Part shown: positions 52,197 to 60,755 of the stretch, in pieces
Layout: each line of letters starts with the position of its first letter
How positions within the stretch are numbered: position 1 is the first letter of the stretch
Source of the DNA: Pontibacter russatus
GTDB lineage: Bacteria; Bacteroidota; Bacteroidia; Cytophagales; Hymenobacteraceae
DNA length: 64,000 bases
Assembly (NCBI RefSeq): GCF_009931655.1
Contig: NZ_CP047984.1
Coordinates: 4,357,001-4,421,000 of the forward strand
Reading direction: 5' to 3'
Program-made: the position numbers and the translations under genes
Notes under the pieces: generated by a model
Databases searched by the model: none
Told to the model about the DNA's origin: nothing
Seen by the model: only the letters and a program-made list of their open reading frames with translations

Positions 52197-52292
52197 TTTC
52201 AATCAGAGGTAAAATGTATAAAAGGAAGCGCCGCCAGGGCCAGCGCAGTGGCCGAGGAAGGCATCTCAGGCAAAAATAAGATTTTTCTGCAA

Positions 52293-52994
52293 CTACAGCG
52301 GCAGGTGGCGGCACTGCAGGATCAGGTTCGGGTTGGGGCAGCGCGCCTCATATATAGCTCTCTCTGCGGTGGTGGCCACACCCGGATAGTCTCCTTTCCG
52401 GCCCTCCATCGAAGCTATGAGCTGGAAATGCAGGTGCGGCGGCCAGCCGCCGTTCTCCGGATGCGGGCCCACTTCCGCGATGCGGCTGCCTTTGGCAAAA
52501 GCCTGCCCTTCCCGCAGCCCCTGCAGCGAGGCGCGGGTGAGGTGGCCATATAGGGTGTTGAAGGTCACCTCCTCCAGCCGGTGTTGCAGAATGATGGTGG
52601 GGCCGTAGTCGCCGAAGTGGGCGTTGTCGGCGAACGAGTGTACCACGGCGTCAAGGGGAGCGAACATCGCGGTGCCCGCCTCCAGCCACACGTCCACGCC
52701 CAGGTGCAGGTTGCGGCTACCGGAGGCGGCGGCAAAATGCTGGCTGCGCCCATATATAAACCGGTCTTCCAGATAGCCCCCAACGCCTATGGTGGCGCCT
52801 TTTTCCCGTAGCATCTGCTGCACGGCAGCCTCAAACGCAGCGGTTTCGCTTAGGTTTGTTTTCTGGAGCAGCGTGCTGGCCGCCGTAAAATCCAGCGCGC
52901 AGACGTTTTCGGCGTTCAGGTCGGCGGCCAGCACAGGGGCAAAGGCATGGCGGTGCCTGCCCAGCAAATCGCTTAGGTGGTGGGCTAGATGCAT
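52293..52994 (-). CDS. M23-like peptidase without signal peptide
   Basis: A 233-residue protein with an M23/LytM metallopeptidase core: HLGVDVW near 97 (HxxxD), GDYGPTIILQHRL near 128, TLYGHLTRASL near 147 and PPHLHFQLI near 182 (HxH). No signal peptide or membrane segment is present; the first 60 residues are a helical region without a match. It may act in the cytoplasm, be exported by an unusual route, or be a degenerate relative; I cannot choose. Neighbour mscS and the HNH gene are on the same strand. Confidence 0.7.
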   Translation of the reverse strand: MHLAHHLSDLLGRHRHAFAPVLAADLNAENVCALDFTAASTLLQKTNLSETAAFEAAVQQMLREKGATIGVGGYLEDRFIYGRSQHFAAASGSRNLHLGVDVWLEAGTAMFAPLDAVVHSFADNAHFGDYGPTIILQHRLEEVTFNTLYGHLTRASLQGLREGQAFAKGSRIAEVGPHPENGGWPPHLHFQLIASMEGRKGDYPGVATTAERAIYEARCPNPNLILQCRHLPL

Positions 52995-53041
52995 AAGCGC
53001 GGAGAGGCGCAGGCGGAGCCTCCTGTAAGTAAGGGCATAAA

Positions 53042-53602
53042 TCAGCTGACAGCCTCTTCCTCTACCAGTTTAGCCAGTGTCCGGAGGCTCTTGGTCTTGC
53101 CGAAAAGCTCTTCTGATTTTCGGCTGTAGGCAGAAGCCGCCTCCTGCAGGGTCTCGAAGGTGCCCAGGTTAATGCGCTGCTTGTTGTAGTGGATGATGGC
53201 GCGGTACTTCTGCGCCTCTTTGTGCACGCCGCGCACGCCCAGCTTGTTCTCTGTTTTGGCCGTGTTGCGCACAATCTTGCAGAGCGGGGCCCACTCCAGG
53301 TTCTCTTGGCGGCAGTCCAGCTTGTTGCCGTTCTTGAAGTGTACGTACAGCTTCAGGTCGCTCTCCGGCTTTTTGAGCAGCTGCTCGCCAATCATCTTGT
53401 GCAGGTAAATCGTCTCGTTGCGGTATTTGCCGTTTTTGAGAGGCCAGTTTTTCTGGAAGAAAGCGTAGCCGTTGGAGTGGATGCGCAGGTGCCGCAGAAA
53501 TTCTATCTGTTGCAGGTACACGTTGTTGTGGATGTACTCGTAGGTTCTGTCGTCTACGACTACGGTTTTTTCACAGTTTTTGAGGGTAAGTTTGTACAGC
53601 AT
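53042..53602 (-). CDS. HNH-like/AP2-like DNA-binding protein
   Basis: A 186-residue protein. The central part (IYLHKMIGEQLL, then YVHFKNGNKLDCRQENLEWA) resembles the HNH motif of NUMOD-type and homing endonucleases, where one expected Asn is replaced by Cys (LDC). The C-terminal part (GVRGVHKEAQKYRAIIHYNK, then NLGTFETLQEAASAYSRKSEEL) resembles an AP2 DNA-binding domain, the partner of HNH in many mobile elements. It is a standalone gene with no intron or intein at the site, so it may be a domesticated regulator or a remnant. Confidence 0.65.
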   Translation of the reverse strand: MLYKLTLKNCEKTVVVDDRTYEYIHNNVYLQQIEFLRHLRIHSNGYAFFQKNWPLKNGKYRNETIYLHKMIGEQLLKKPESDLKLYVHFKNGNKLDCRQENLEWAPLCKIVRNTAKTENKLGVRGVHKEAQKYRAIIHYNKQRINLGTFETLQEAASAYSRKSEELFGKTKSLRTLAKLVEEEAVS

Positions 53603-53862
53603 GTTGTTTTCATTACGTATAAATTGTTGAAAAGCGTAAAGGCTGCCGACATGAGGCGACTCATCTGCACATGAAGCATGCTGTAAAGTTGCGTATTTTT
53701 TTATATTTCATACAACTAATATTTGTAAATATTATTATTTTTTATATATAATTTCCTGAATCTATATTTTGCTCAGAGGCTTCCCCAAAGCAGGCTTGAT
53801 TATCGTAACTTTCGGGCCGGGAAATTGTTTCCAAAATAAACTTTCCGAACAAGACACCTTAT

Positions 53863-54945
53863 ATGCGTAACCCTTACCTCAACCTGAAGGTTGTAGCCAT
53901 CACAAAAGAATCCCCCGATGCCATTTCTGTCCATTTCGAGCACCCTGACAGGAAACCTGTTCCCTATAAACCCGGCCAGTTCCTGACGCTCATCCTGCCC
54001 ATTGGAGGAAGGGAAGAGCGCCGTTCCTACTCCCTGAGCAGCTGCCCGCAGGAGGGCACGCGCCTGGCCGTAACCGTGAAGCGCGTGGCGGGCGGGCTCG
54101 TCTCCAATTTCCTGATCGACAGCCTGCGGGTAGGGCAGGAGGTAAAGGTTATGGAGCCGCTTGGTAACTTCTGCCTGACCTGCACCCCCGCCAGCCAGCG
54201 CCAGGTAATCCTGTTCGGGGCCGGCAGCGGTATCACGCCGCTCATGTCCATCCTGAAGGCGGTGCTGGCGGAAGAGCCCGGCAGCACGGTGACACTGATA
54301 TATGGCAACCGCGACGAGGACTCCGTTATTTTCAAGGATAAGCTGCAGCAGTTGGAGAAAGATAATCCGGGCCGCCTGCAGGTGGTGTATACCTACAGCC
54401 AGCCCCAATACGACTGTGAGCACCGCGGGCGTATGAACCAGAGCATGATTCTGAAAATACTGGAGCGCCTGCAGCTTGCCAGGCCCCAGAATGCCGTTTA
54501 CTATATATGCGGGCCCGAGGGGATGATGGCAGAGGTGCGGCAGGCGCTGGAGGTGCTGCACGTGCCGGCAGACCGCATTTTCCGCGAAAGCTTTGTGAGC
54601 AACAAGTCGCAGGCGGCGGAGGAACAGCCACAGCATGGCGTCGTCTCTACGGAGGAGGATGGAGAGATTGTGACGCAGACAGTGACGATTATATATGAAG
54701 GCGCAGAGTATTCCGTGACAGTGGAGCCGGACCAGACCATCCTGGAGGCTGCCCTCGAGCAGGACATAGACTTGCCTTACTCCTGCCAGGCGGGCCTGTG
54801 TACGGCCTGCAGGGGCAGGTGCCTGAGCGGGAAGGTACACCTCGAAGAGCGCGAGGGGCTTTCGGACGCGGAGATGGAGGAGGGCTACGTGCTCAACTGC
54901 GTCGGGCACCCGCTCACGGATAATGTGGTCATTGAAATTGGCTAG
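53863..54945 (+). CDS. paaE: Ring-1,2-phenylacetyl-CoA epoxidase reductase PaaE
   Basis: Electron-transfer subunit of phenylacetyl-CoA epoxidase. FAD/NAD(P) reductase domain (RRSYSLSS near 54, LFGAGSGITPLMSIL near 116) followed by a C-terminal plant-type [2Fe-2S] domain, SCQAGLCTACRGRC with a fourth Cys in LNCVGHP. Length 360. Encoded on the plus strand, apart from paaABCD, and separated from them by the oligoendopeptidase gene. Confidence 0.92.
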   Translation: MRNPYLNLKVVAITKESPDAISVHFEHPDRKPVPYKPGQFLTLILPIGGREERRSYSLSSCPQEGTRLAVTVKRVAGGLVSNFLIDSLRVGQEVKVMEPLGNFCLTCTPASQRQVILFGAGSGITPLMSILKAVLAEEPGSTVTLIYGNRDEDSVIFKDKLQQLEKDNPGRLQVVYTYSQPQYDCEHRGRMNQSMILKILERLQLARPQNAVYYICGPEGMMAEVRQALEVLHVPADRIFRESFVSNKSQAAEEQPQHGVVSTEEDGEIVTQTVTIIYEGAEYSVTVEPDQTILEAALEQDIDLPYSCQAGLCTACRGRCLSGKVHLEEREGLSDAEMEEGYVLNCVGHPLTDNVVIEIG

Positions 54946-55062
54946 CGGCTCAGGCGCGTATACAGGGGCGGTGCCAGACAATATTTCCTGCGCCTTGGAG
55001 GTTTTTATTTGCACTTTCAAAAGAAGTGCCTACATTGTGATTCTAAAATGCTTCTTGCCATA

Positions 55063-56793
55063 ATGACAATACAAACAACCAATCTGATAATTCCTGAGCG
55101 AAAGCCGAGGCGGTACCTGGCTGACGACTTTCAGGTGGGGAACTGGGAAACCCTGCAGCCCTATTTTGATGGGCTCAAAACCCGTGACATACCAAACGTA
55201 GCCGAACTGGAAAAGTGGATGCAGGACCGCAGCGAGCTGGAAAGCGTTCTTTCTGAGGACCTCGGATGGCGCTACATCCGGATGACCTGCGACACGCAGA
55301 ACGAGGAAACCACGAAGGCCTTCCAGTACTTCGTATCGGAGATTGAGCCGAAGATAGCGCCCTATGACCACGAATTGAACCTGAAGCTGATGCACTCGCC
55401 GTATGTGGCCGGGCTCGACAAGGAAAAATATAAAATATATATGCGCGGGGTGGAACGCGCTTTGGAAATTTTCCGGGAAGAGAACATACCGCTCCAAACT
55501 GAGATAAGTACGAAACAGCAGCAGTACGCCGCCATCACGGGGGGGATGACCGTGACCTTGGACGGGGAGGAAATGACCCTGCAGCGCGCCTCAGACCGGC
55601 TAAAACGAACGGACCGCGCCGTGCGCGAGGAGGCCTGGCGCACCATTCAGGAGCGCCGCTTCCAGGACCGCGAAAAGCTGGACAACCTGTTCGACGAGCT
55701 GTTGCAACTGCGCAACGGGGTGGCCCAAAACGCCGACTTCGCCAACTTCCGCGACTATATGTTTGCCGCGCTGGGCCGCTTCGACTACACGCCCCAGGAC
55801 TGCTTCGATTTCCATCAGTCCATCCAGGAAACCATCGTGCCGCTGCTCAACAAAATTGACGAGGCACGCCAGGAGAAGCTCGGGCTCGATGAACTGCGCC
55901 CCTGGGACCTGGATGTGGACCCGAGCGGAAGGAAGCCGCTGGAGCCGTTTAAAACAGGGGAGGAGTTGCTGGAGAAAACAGTGCAGGTATTTTATTCGCT
56001 AGACACTTTCCTGGGCGACTGCCTGGCCACGATGCGCGAGATGGGCCACCTGGACCTCGAATCGCGGAAAGGGAAGGCGCCCGGCGGCTATAACTATCCG
56101 CTGGATGAAATAGGGGTGCCGTTTATCTTCATGAACGCCACCTCCAGCCTGCGCGACGTGATCACGATGCTGCACGAGGGCGGGCACGCCGTGCATTCGT
56201 TCCTGACGCGGGAGATGAGCCTCAATGCCTTCAAGCATCCGCCCTCAGAGGTGGCGGAGCTGGCCTCTATGTCGATGGAGCTGATATCGATGGACTACTG
56301 GGACACGTTTTTTGAGGATGAGGACGAACTGCGCCGCGCCAAGCGCACGCATCTGGAGAGTGTGCTGGAGACCTTCCCGTGGGTGGCGACGGTAGACAAA
56401 TTCCAGCACTGGATATATAAGCATCCGGCGCAAACACAGGAGGAACGCCACCAGGAATGGGTGCGGATTTTTGACACGTTCAACCACAAGCTCGTCAACT
56501 GGTCGGGGCTGGAGCAGTACAAGCCCTACATCTGGCAGAAGCAGCTGCATATATATGAGGTACCGTTCTACTATATAGAATATGCCATGGCGCAGCTCGG
56601 TGCCATTGCCGTCTGGAAGAACTACAAAGAAAACCCGGCCGAAGGCCTGGCTGCCTACAAGCGCGCGCTGAGCCTCGGGTATACGGTGTCTATCGGGGAG
56701 GTGTACCAGGCAGCTGGCATCAAGTTCGATTTCAGCACAGCCTATATCAGGAGCCTGGCAGATTTTGTGCAGGCGGAGATGGAGAAGATATAA
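55063..56793 (+). CDS. M3 family oligoendopeptidase (PepF-like)
   Basis: Cytosolic zinc peptidase that cuts short peptides. The zinc motif HEGGH stands near residue 371 (MLHEGGHAVHSFL) with the distal Glu in the SEVAELASMSMEL helix about 28 residues later. At 576 residues and with no signal peptide it fits M3 oligoendopeptidase F. The start at ATG 55063 gives MTIQTTNLIIPER; the earlier ATG at 55009 would add an unconserved leader. It lies between paaE and paaD. Confidence 0.9.
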   Translation: MTIQTTNLIIPERKPRRYLADDFQVGNWETLQPYFDGLKTRDIPNVAELEKWMQDRSELESVLSEDLGWRYIRMTCDTQNEETTKAFQYFVSEIEPKIAPYDHELNLKLMHSPYVAGLDKEKYKIYMRGVERALEIFREENIPLQTEISTKQQQYAAITGGMTVTLDGEEMTLQRASDRLKRTDRAVREEAWRTIQERRFQDREKLDNLFDELLQLRNGVAQNADFANFRDYMFAALGRFDYTPQDCFDFHQSIQETIVPLLNKIDEARQEKLGLDELRPWDLDVDPSGRKPLEPFKTGEELLEKTVQVFYSLDTFLGDCLATMREMGHLDLESRKGKAPGGYNYPLDEIGVPFIFMNATSSLRDVITMLHEGGHAVHSFLTREMSLNAFKHPPSEVAELASMSMELISMDYWDTFFEDEDELRRAKRTHLESVLETFPWVATVDKFQHWIYKHPAQTQEERHQEWVRIFDTFNHKLVNWSGLEQYKPYIWQKQLHIYEVPFYYIEYAMAQLGAIAVWKNYKENPAEGLAAYKRALSLGYTVSIGEVYQAAGIKFDFSTAYIRSLADFVQAEMEKI

Positions 56794-56803
56794 ACTTCTT
56801 CTG

Positions 56804-56841
56804 GCCTATATATAAAGCGGGGGCCCGCTTTATATATAGGC
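56804..56841. terminator. Bidirectional terminator, 18-bp stem
   Basis: GCCTATATATAAAGCGGG pairs with CCCGCTTTATATATAGGC with a 2-nt loop, an almost perfect palindrome. It lies between the convergent oligoendopeptidase and paaD genes. Confidence 0.85.
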
Positions 56842-56858
56842 TTATATATGGAAGCCTA

Positions 56859-57338
56859 CTACAGCGGCTTGAACTGCTCGAACATCTGGCGGCAGTTGTG
56901 GCAGTAGTGCATAGACCGGCAGAGCGTGGGGCCGAAGGGCGTGCGCAGGCTTGTGTTGTTGCTGTTGCAGTAGGGGCAGGTGGAGTACTCCAGCATGTCG
57001 AGGTCCGGCACCAGTTCATAAGCCGGCGGCGGCGCCAGCCCGAATTCCTTCAGTGCCTTACGTCCTTTCTCTGATATTCTGTTGCTGTTCCAGGGGGCAT
57101 CAAACGACATGGTGACGGTGTGGCGGGTGATGCCGTGCTTCTCCAGGGTGCGCTCCACATCCTTTTTCATATAGTCCATGGCGGGGCAGCCGGCAAAAGT
57201 GGGGGTCATGTTCACCGTCACGTGGCCTTCCTCCACCTCCACGGATGTGATCACCCCCAGATCCACGAGTGAGAGCACCGGGATCTCAGGGTCTTTGACC
57301 TCCTCCAGCAGCGCCAGGATATGTTCTTTGGTCAGCAT
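56859..57338 (-). CDS. paaD: Phenylacetyl-CoA epoxidase assembly protein PaaD
   Basis: A 159-residue MIP18/DUF59-type protein thought to mature the epoxidase iron centre. It begins with the DUF59 segment (EVKDPEIPVLSLVDLGVI), has GCPAMDYMKKDVE near 54, and ends in a zinc-ribbon-like CPYCNSNN and CHNCRQMF pair. Last gene of the minus-strand paaABCD run. Confidence 0.9.
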   Translation of the reverse strand: MLTKEHILALLEEVKDPEIPVLSLVDLGVITSVEVEEGHVTVNMTPTFAGCPAMDYMKKDVERTLEKHGITRHTVTMSFDAPWNSNRISEKGRKALKEFGLAPPPAYELVPDLDMLEYSTCPYCNSNNTSLRTPFGPTLCRSMHYCHNCRQMFEQFKPL

Positions 57339-57434
57339 TTCCCTACGTTATGCGTTGATTGTTGCTCGTTGTTCGGGATGATGGAGTTGCAGCTCCTATA
57401 TATAGATCGAATATCGAAACACGATCAACAAGAT

Positions 57435-58190
57435 TTACCATTCCGCCGTTGGGTCGATATTAAACACTTCGGCCATTTCATCGAGCAGGGGCTGCAGGTG
57501 CTCGGTGTGTTGGCCGTAGCGTCCCCCGAGCTTTGGGGTGATGCTGCCCAGTTCAGGCAGCTTTAGTTCTGTTTTCTCCAGCACCGCCTGAACGCGCTGC
57601 AGCCATTCCTTTTTCACGGCTTCCTCGCCGTTATAGATACCCGCCTCCACCAGTTCCTGCTCATATATAGAGACTTCAAACAAACCCAGGGCGAAGGGCA
57701 ATGCCTCAGCCAGAGCTGATTGCAGCCGGAGGATAGCTTCCTCCGTAGAAGCGCCTAAATGCTTTATCCAGGTGTTGGCGTGGAGCACGTGGTACCTAAC
57801 CTCACCCTTCAGCTTGGTCGCAACCTTGGCAATGGGTTCATGGCTGGATTTGCTCAGCATCTCAAAGCGGATCATCTCCGCATTGTCGTACAGGAAATGC
57901 CGGATCAGGCTGAAGTCGTACTCCCCGTTTGGCAGCTCCACCAACTGGCTGTTATGGAACTGGCTGGCGTTGCGGGTAAAGGCAACGGTGTCCGGGGCAG
58001 CCTCGCCCATCTCGTGCAGCAGCGTGTAGAAAGCCAGGCTGTGCCCGATTTTGTCCTGCGCCATCGAGGAGAAGGCGATGTCCTCTTCCAGGATGGGGCC
58101 GAAGCCAGTCCATTCGGAGTTCCGGTGGCCGAGTATCAGCTGGTCGTCGGCGAGCTTATATAGCAGGTCTTTCAGGGCTTGCTCGTTCAT
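57435..58190 (-). CDS. paaC: Phenylacetyl-CoA epoxidase subunit PaaC
   Basis: Structural partner of PaaA in the epoxidase core. A 251-residue ferritin-like helical protein, with DQLILGHRNSEWTGFGPILEEDIAFSSMAQDKIGH near 14 and AGIYNGEEAVKKEWL near 195, typical of PaaC. Its ATG overlaps the paaB stop codon (ATGA), consistent with translational coupling. Confidence 0.93.
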   Translation of the reverse strand: MNEQALKDLLYKLADDQLILGHRNSEWTGFGPILEEDIAFSSMAQDKIGHSLAFYTLLHEMGEAAPDTVAFTRNASQFHNSQLVELPNGEYDFSLIRHFLYDNAEMIRFEMLSKSSHEPIAKVATKLKGEVRYHVLHANTWIKHLGASTEEAILRLQSALAEALPFALGLFEVSIYEQELVEAGIYNGEEAVKKEWLQRVQAVLEKTELKLPELGSITPKLGGRYGQHTEHLQPLLDEMAEVFNIDPTAEW

Positions 58191-58801
58191 TTCTGTTCAG
58201 CTTTAAACTGCGTGATCTTGTCCATCACCTTGTAGGCGGTGGCCTCGCGGTACTTCTTTTCCGGCACAGTCAGCCACATTTCCCTGTCCCCTTCCGCAGA
58301 GGACAGCACGTGCGCCGATTTCACGAGCCACACGTTCACGACAGGCCCCTTTTCGCCAAACGCCTGCCTGGCCTGCTGCAGCGCCTCCTGGTACGAGGCG
58401 GCCGTGACGCGGCCCATGTGGGTATGGGCTTTTCCGCGCTTCTTCAACTGGAAGATTTCATATGGCTCTGCTTGCTCGCTGCGCACCGCTGGCTCCTCCG
58501 CCCGCAGCATCTCATATATGTTTTCCCCGTCTCCGGCGTAAGGCGTCACCTGTATATGCTCTGTGCGGACAACCCACAGGCCTGCGCAGGCGGCCCGGCG
58601 GCTGTACTGCTCCTTCGCAAACAGAAACGCCACTTCCTCGTTTGGGGCATGCACCGGCCCGACATAGGTATAGGCCGCGCCTTCCTGCTTCAGATGAAAC
58701 ACTTCATATGTCTCAAACTGATCCAGCGCGGGTTTTTCCTCCATCGGCGGCAGCTCGCCCTCCGGCAGGTGCAGGCGGGTTACTCGGGGGTCTAAGCTCA
58801 T
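58187..58801 (-). CDS. paaB: Phenylacetyl-CoA epoxidase subunit PaaB, duplicated domain
   Basis: PaaB normally has about 95 residues; this one has 204 because the domain is repeated in tandem. Repeat 1 has YEVFHLKQEGAAYTYVGPVHA (about 32-52) and repeat 2 has YEIFQLKKRGKAHTHMGRVTA (about 116-136), with matched ends LWVVRTEHI and VWLVKSAHV. Start is the ATG at 58801; a TTG three codons earlier is less likely. Which half binds the PaaAC core is unknown. Confidence 0.88.
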   Translation of the reverse strand: MSLDPRVTRLHLPEGELPPMEEKPALDQFETYEVFHLKQEGAAYTYVGPVHAPNEEVAFLFAKEQYSRRAACAGLWVVRTEHIQVTPYAGDGENIYEMLRAEEPAVRSEQAEPYEIFQLKKRGKAHTHMGRVTAASYQEALQQARQAFGEKGPVVNVWLVKSAHVLSSAEGDREMWLTVPEKKYREATAYKVMDKITQFKAEQK

Positions 58802-58833
58802 GGCCTTCAATTATGAATTTCTAATTCCCTTGG

Positions 58834-59820
58834 CTACGCCAACGGGCGCACGTATTTCGCTTTTGGGTGGAGGAGGGCTTTGCGCACCCAGGCGCCGCGC
58901 TCTTCGGCGGCGCGGCGCACGGCCAGCCGCTCGGCGTTGCAGGGGCCGTCGCCGTTGATGACGCGCATAAACTCCTCCCAGTCCGGCTCGGTGTATTCCC
59001 ACTGGCCGGTTTCTGCGTTTTTCTTCAGGTTCGGATCAGGCACCGTCAGGCCCAGTTCCCATATCTTCGGCACGTACATGTCGAGGAACTGCTGGCGGCA
59101 CTCGTCGTTGGTGGCCATCTTCACTTTCCAGCGCATCAGGGTTTCGGTGTGCGCGCTCATCTTGTCAGGCGGTCCGAAGAACGTCATGATGGGGGGCCAC
59201 CAGCGGTTGAGGGCGGCCTGTATCATTTCGCGCTGCTTCGGGGAGCCAGTGGCCATATGCACCACGGCGTCGTGGCCGTACTTCAGGTGGAAAGCCTCCT
59301 CGGCACAGATACGCTCCAGCGCACGGGAGTAAGGCCCGTAACTGCCCCGCGCGTTCGCCAACTGGTTTACGATGGCACCCGCGTCAATCAGCCACGAGAT
59401 GATGTTGGAGTCGGCCCAGGTGTAGGCCGGGTAGTTGAACACGTTGGAGTACTTGGATTTGCCGTTGATGAGGTCCGTCAGCATCTGCTCGCGCGTTTTG
59501 CCCAGTGTCTCGGCGGCGCTATATAAGAGTTGGGCATGGCCCACCTCGTCCTGCACCTTCGCCATCAGCGCCATTTTTCGCCGGAAGCCGGGGGCGCGGG
59601 TAATCCAGGTGCCTTCGGGCAGGGCGCCGATAATCTCGGAGTGCGCGTGCTGCTCAATCATCCGGATGAGCTGCCTGCGGTACAGCTGCGGCATCCAGTC
59701 GCTGGGCTCAATCTTCTCGCCGCGGGCGATGCGTGCCTCAAACCCGGCCAGTTGCACAGGGTCCTCTGCCTGCAGGGCATCGTATTTAGTAGCCTCGAAA
59801 ACGTTTCCTCCTCCGTACAT
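58834..59820 (-). CDS. paaA: Phenylacetyl-CoA epoxidase catalytic subunit PaaA
   Basis: Di-iron oxygenase subunit that epoxidises phenylacetyl-CoA. A 328-residue ferritin-like protein; [17 protein letters not shown] near 58, [20 protein letters not shown] near 88 and [18 protein letters not shown] near 171 supply the glutamate/histidine iron ligands (EVGH and EEAFH). First structural gene of the minus-strand run, 73 bp after the TetR gene. Confidence 0.95.
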   Translation of the reverse strand: MYGGGNVFEATKYDALQAEDPVQLAGFEARIARGEKIEPSDWMPQLYRRQLIRMIEQHAHSEIIGALPEGTWITRAPGFRRKMALMAKVQDEVGHAQLLYSAAETLGKTREQMLTDLINGKSKYSNVFNYPAYTWADSNIISWLIDAGAIVNQLANARGSYGPYSRALERICAEEAFHLKYGHDAVVHMATGSPKQREMIQAALNRWWPPIMTFFGPPDKMSAHTETLMRWKVKMATNDECRQQFLDMYVPKIWELGLTVPDPNLKKNAETGQWEYTEPDWEEFMRVINGDGPCNAERLAVRRAAEERGAWVRKALLHPKAKYVRPLA

Positions 59821-59893
59821 AACATTGGTTTTAAGGTTCAGTAATGGCGCTGGCCGTTGCCTGCCCCGTTAAGATTGTCTGGTCCTATATAGC

Positions 59894-60487
59894 CTATGGC
59901 TTACCGTCTGCCATTGCACGCGCCGGTGCGCGCAGGCCGTTCAGGAGCATGTCCGACAGCGTGTTGGCTATCTCGGCCGGTTGCAGCTTACCTTCGGGCC
60001 TGAACCAGGTAGGTAGCCAGTTAAGCGCCGACAGGATGGTGAGTACGGCAAACTTCTCGTCCGGCACCGCAAACTCCCCGCTCTCTGCGCCGCTTTTGAT
60101 AATCTGCCGGAAGTGCCCCTCATACAGGTCGCGCAAGGCCAGGAACTCGCTGAGATATGGTTCGCTCAGGTGGCGCCACTCGTGCAGGAACACAGCCGAG
60201 GCCTCCGTGTTTTTCGTCAGTACCTGCACATGCGCCGAAACCGCGTTCCTCAGTTTGTCAGTCGACGTGGCGCCCGTTGCCTCTGCGGCATCCATCGCCT
60301 CGAAAAACTCCTCCGCCATGCGGAAGCAAACCCGCTGCAGAATCTCCTCCTTCGACCTGATGTGCGAGTAAATGCTGGCGGCCTCTATGCCCAGGGCATT
60401 GGCGAGGTCGCGCATGGATGTCGCCGAGAAGCCCTTGGCCTTGAAGAGTGCTGTGGCGGTATGCTCAATTTGTTTTTTTCTGCTCAA
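59894..60487 (-). CDS. TetR family regulator of the phenylacetate genes
   Basis: A 198-residue TetR repressor. HTH: TATALFKAKGFSATSMRDLANALGIEAASIYSHIRSKEEIL (residues near 10-50) is typical. The start is a TTG at 60487 (MSRKKQIEHT), preceded by GGGAGG seven bases upstream; a longer frame opening at 60511 would begin inside the -7 box. Position upstream of paaA on the same strand and the operator palindrome at 60523 suggest it controls itself and paaABCD, probably responding to phenylacetyl-CoA as PaaR does. Confidence 0.85.
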   Translation of the reverse strand: MSRKKQIEHTATALFKAKGFSATSMRDLANALGIEAASIYSHIRSKEEILQRVCFRMAEEFFEAMDAAEATGATSTDKLRNAVSAHVQVLTKNTEASAVFLHEWRHLSEPYLSEFLALRDLYEGHFRQIIKSGAESGEFAVPDEKFAVLTILSALNWLPTWFRPEGKLQPAEIANTLSDMLLNGLRAPARAMADGKP

Positions 60488-60508
60488 GCTGCCTCCCTGT
60501 CTTTTAAA

Positions 60509-60516
60509 CAAATATA
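60509..60516 (-). promoter_or_regulatory. -7 box of the tetR-paa promoter
   Basis: Minus-strand TATATTTG, with predicted start near 60502. It excludes the longer TetR frame that would begin at 60511 and fits the TTG start at 60487. Confidence 0.55.
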
Positions 60517-60522
60517 CATTAC

Positions 60523-60536
60523 CTAGCGTTCGCTAG
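60523..60536. promoter_or_regulatory. TetR operator candidate
   Basis: CTAGCGTTCGCTAG is a palindrome with two 6-bp arms and a 2-bp centre, lying directly upstream of the -7 box of the tetR gene. A repressor here would block RNA polymerase. Confidence 0.55.
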
Positions 60537-60755
60537 CAAGCCTGCCTAGGATAAACGTTCCCGACACCATAAAAGTTGATGTAGAGCAGGTTGCAGCCTG
60601 CAGGAGTGCCAGAGCTGGTGTGCTTTTTGCTCTCGTTCCCGCGTGGCGGCGCGTACCTGCACGCCAGCTTCGGGCGGATGCCGGACGGGACGCCCACGGA
60701 ATTCTGTAACCTTGCCTGACTTTTTTAAGATATACCTGTTATAAAGAAAAACACC

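Noticed and set aside
60487..60511. Longer TetR frame beginning with TTG at 60511
   Set aside because: Its first codons overlap the -7 box; the TTG at 60487 with a GGGAGG site and the normal TetR N-terminus is preferred.
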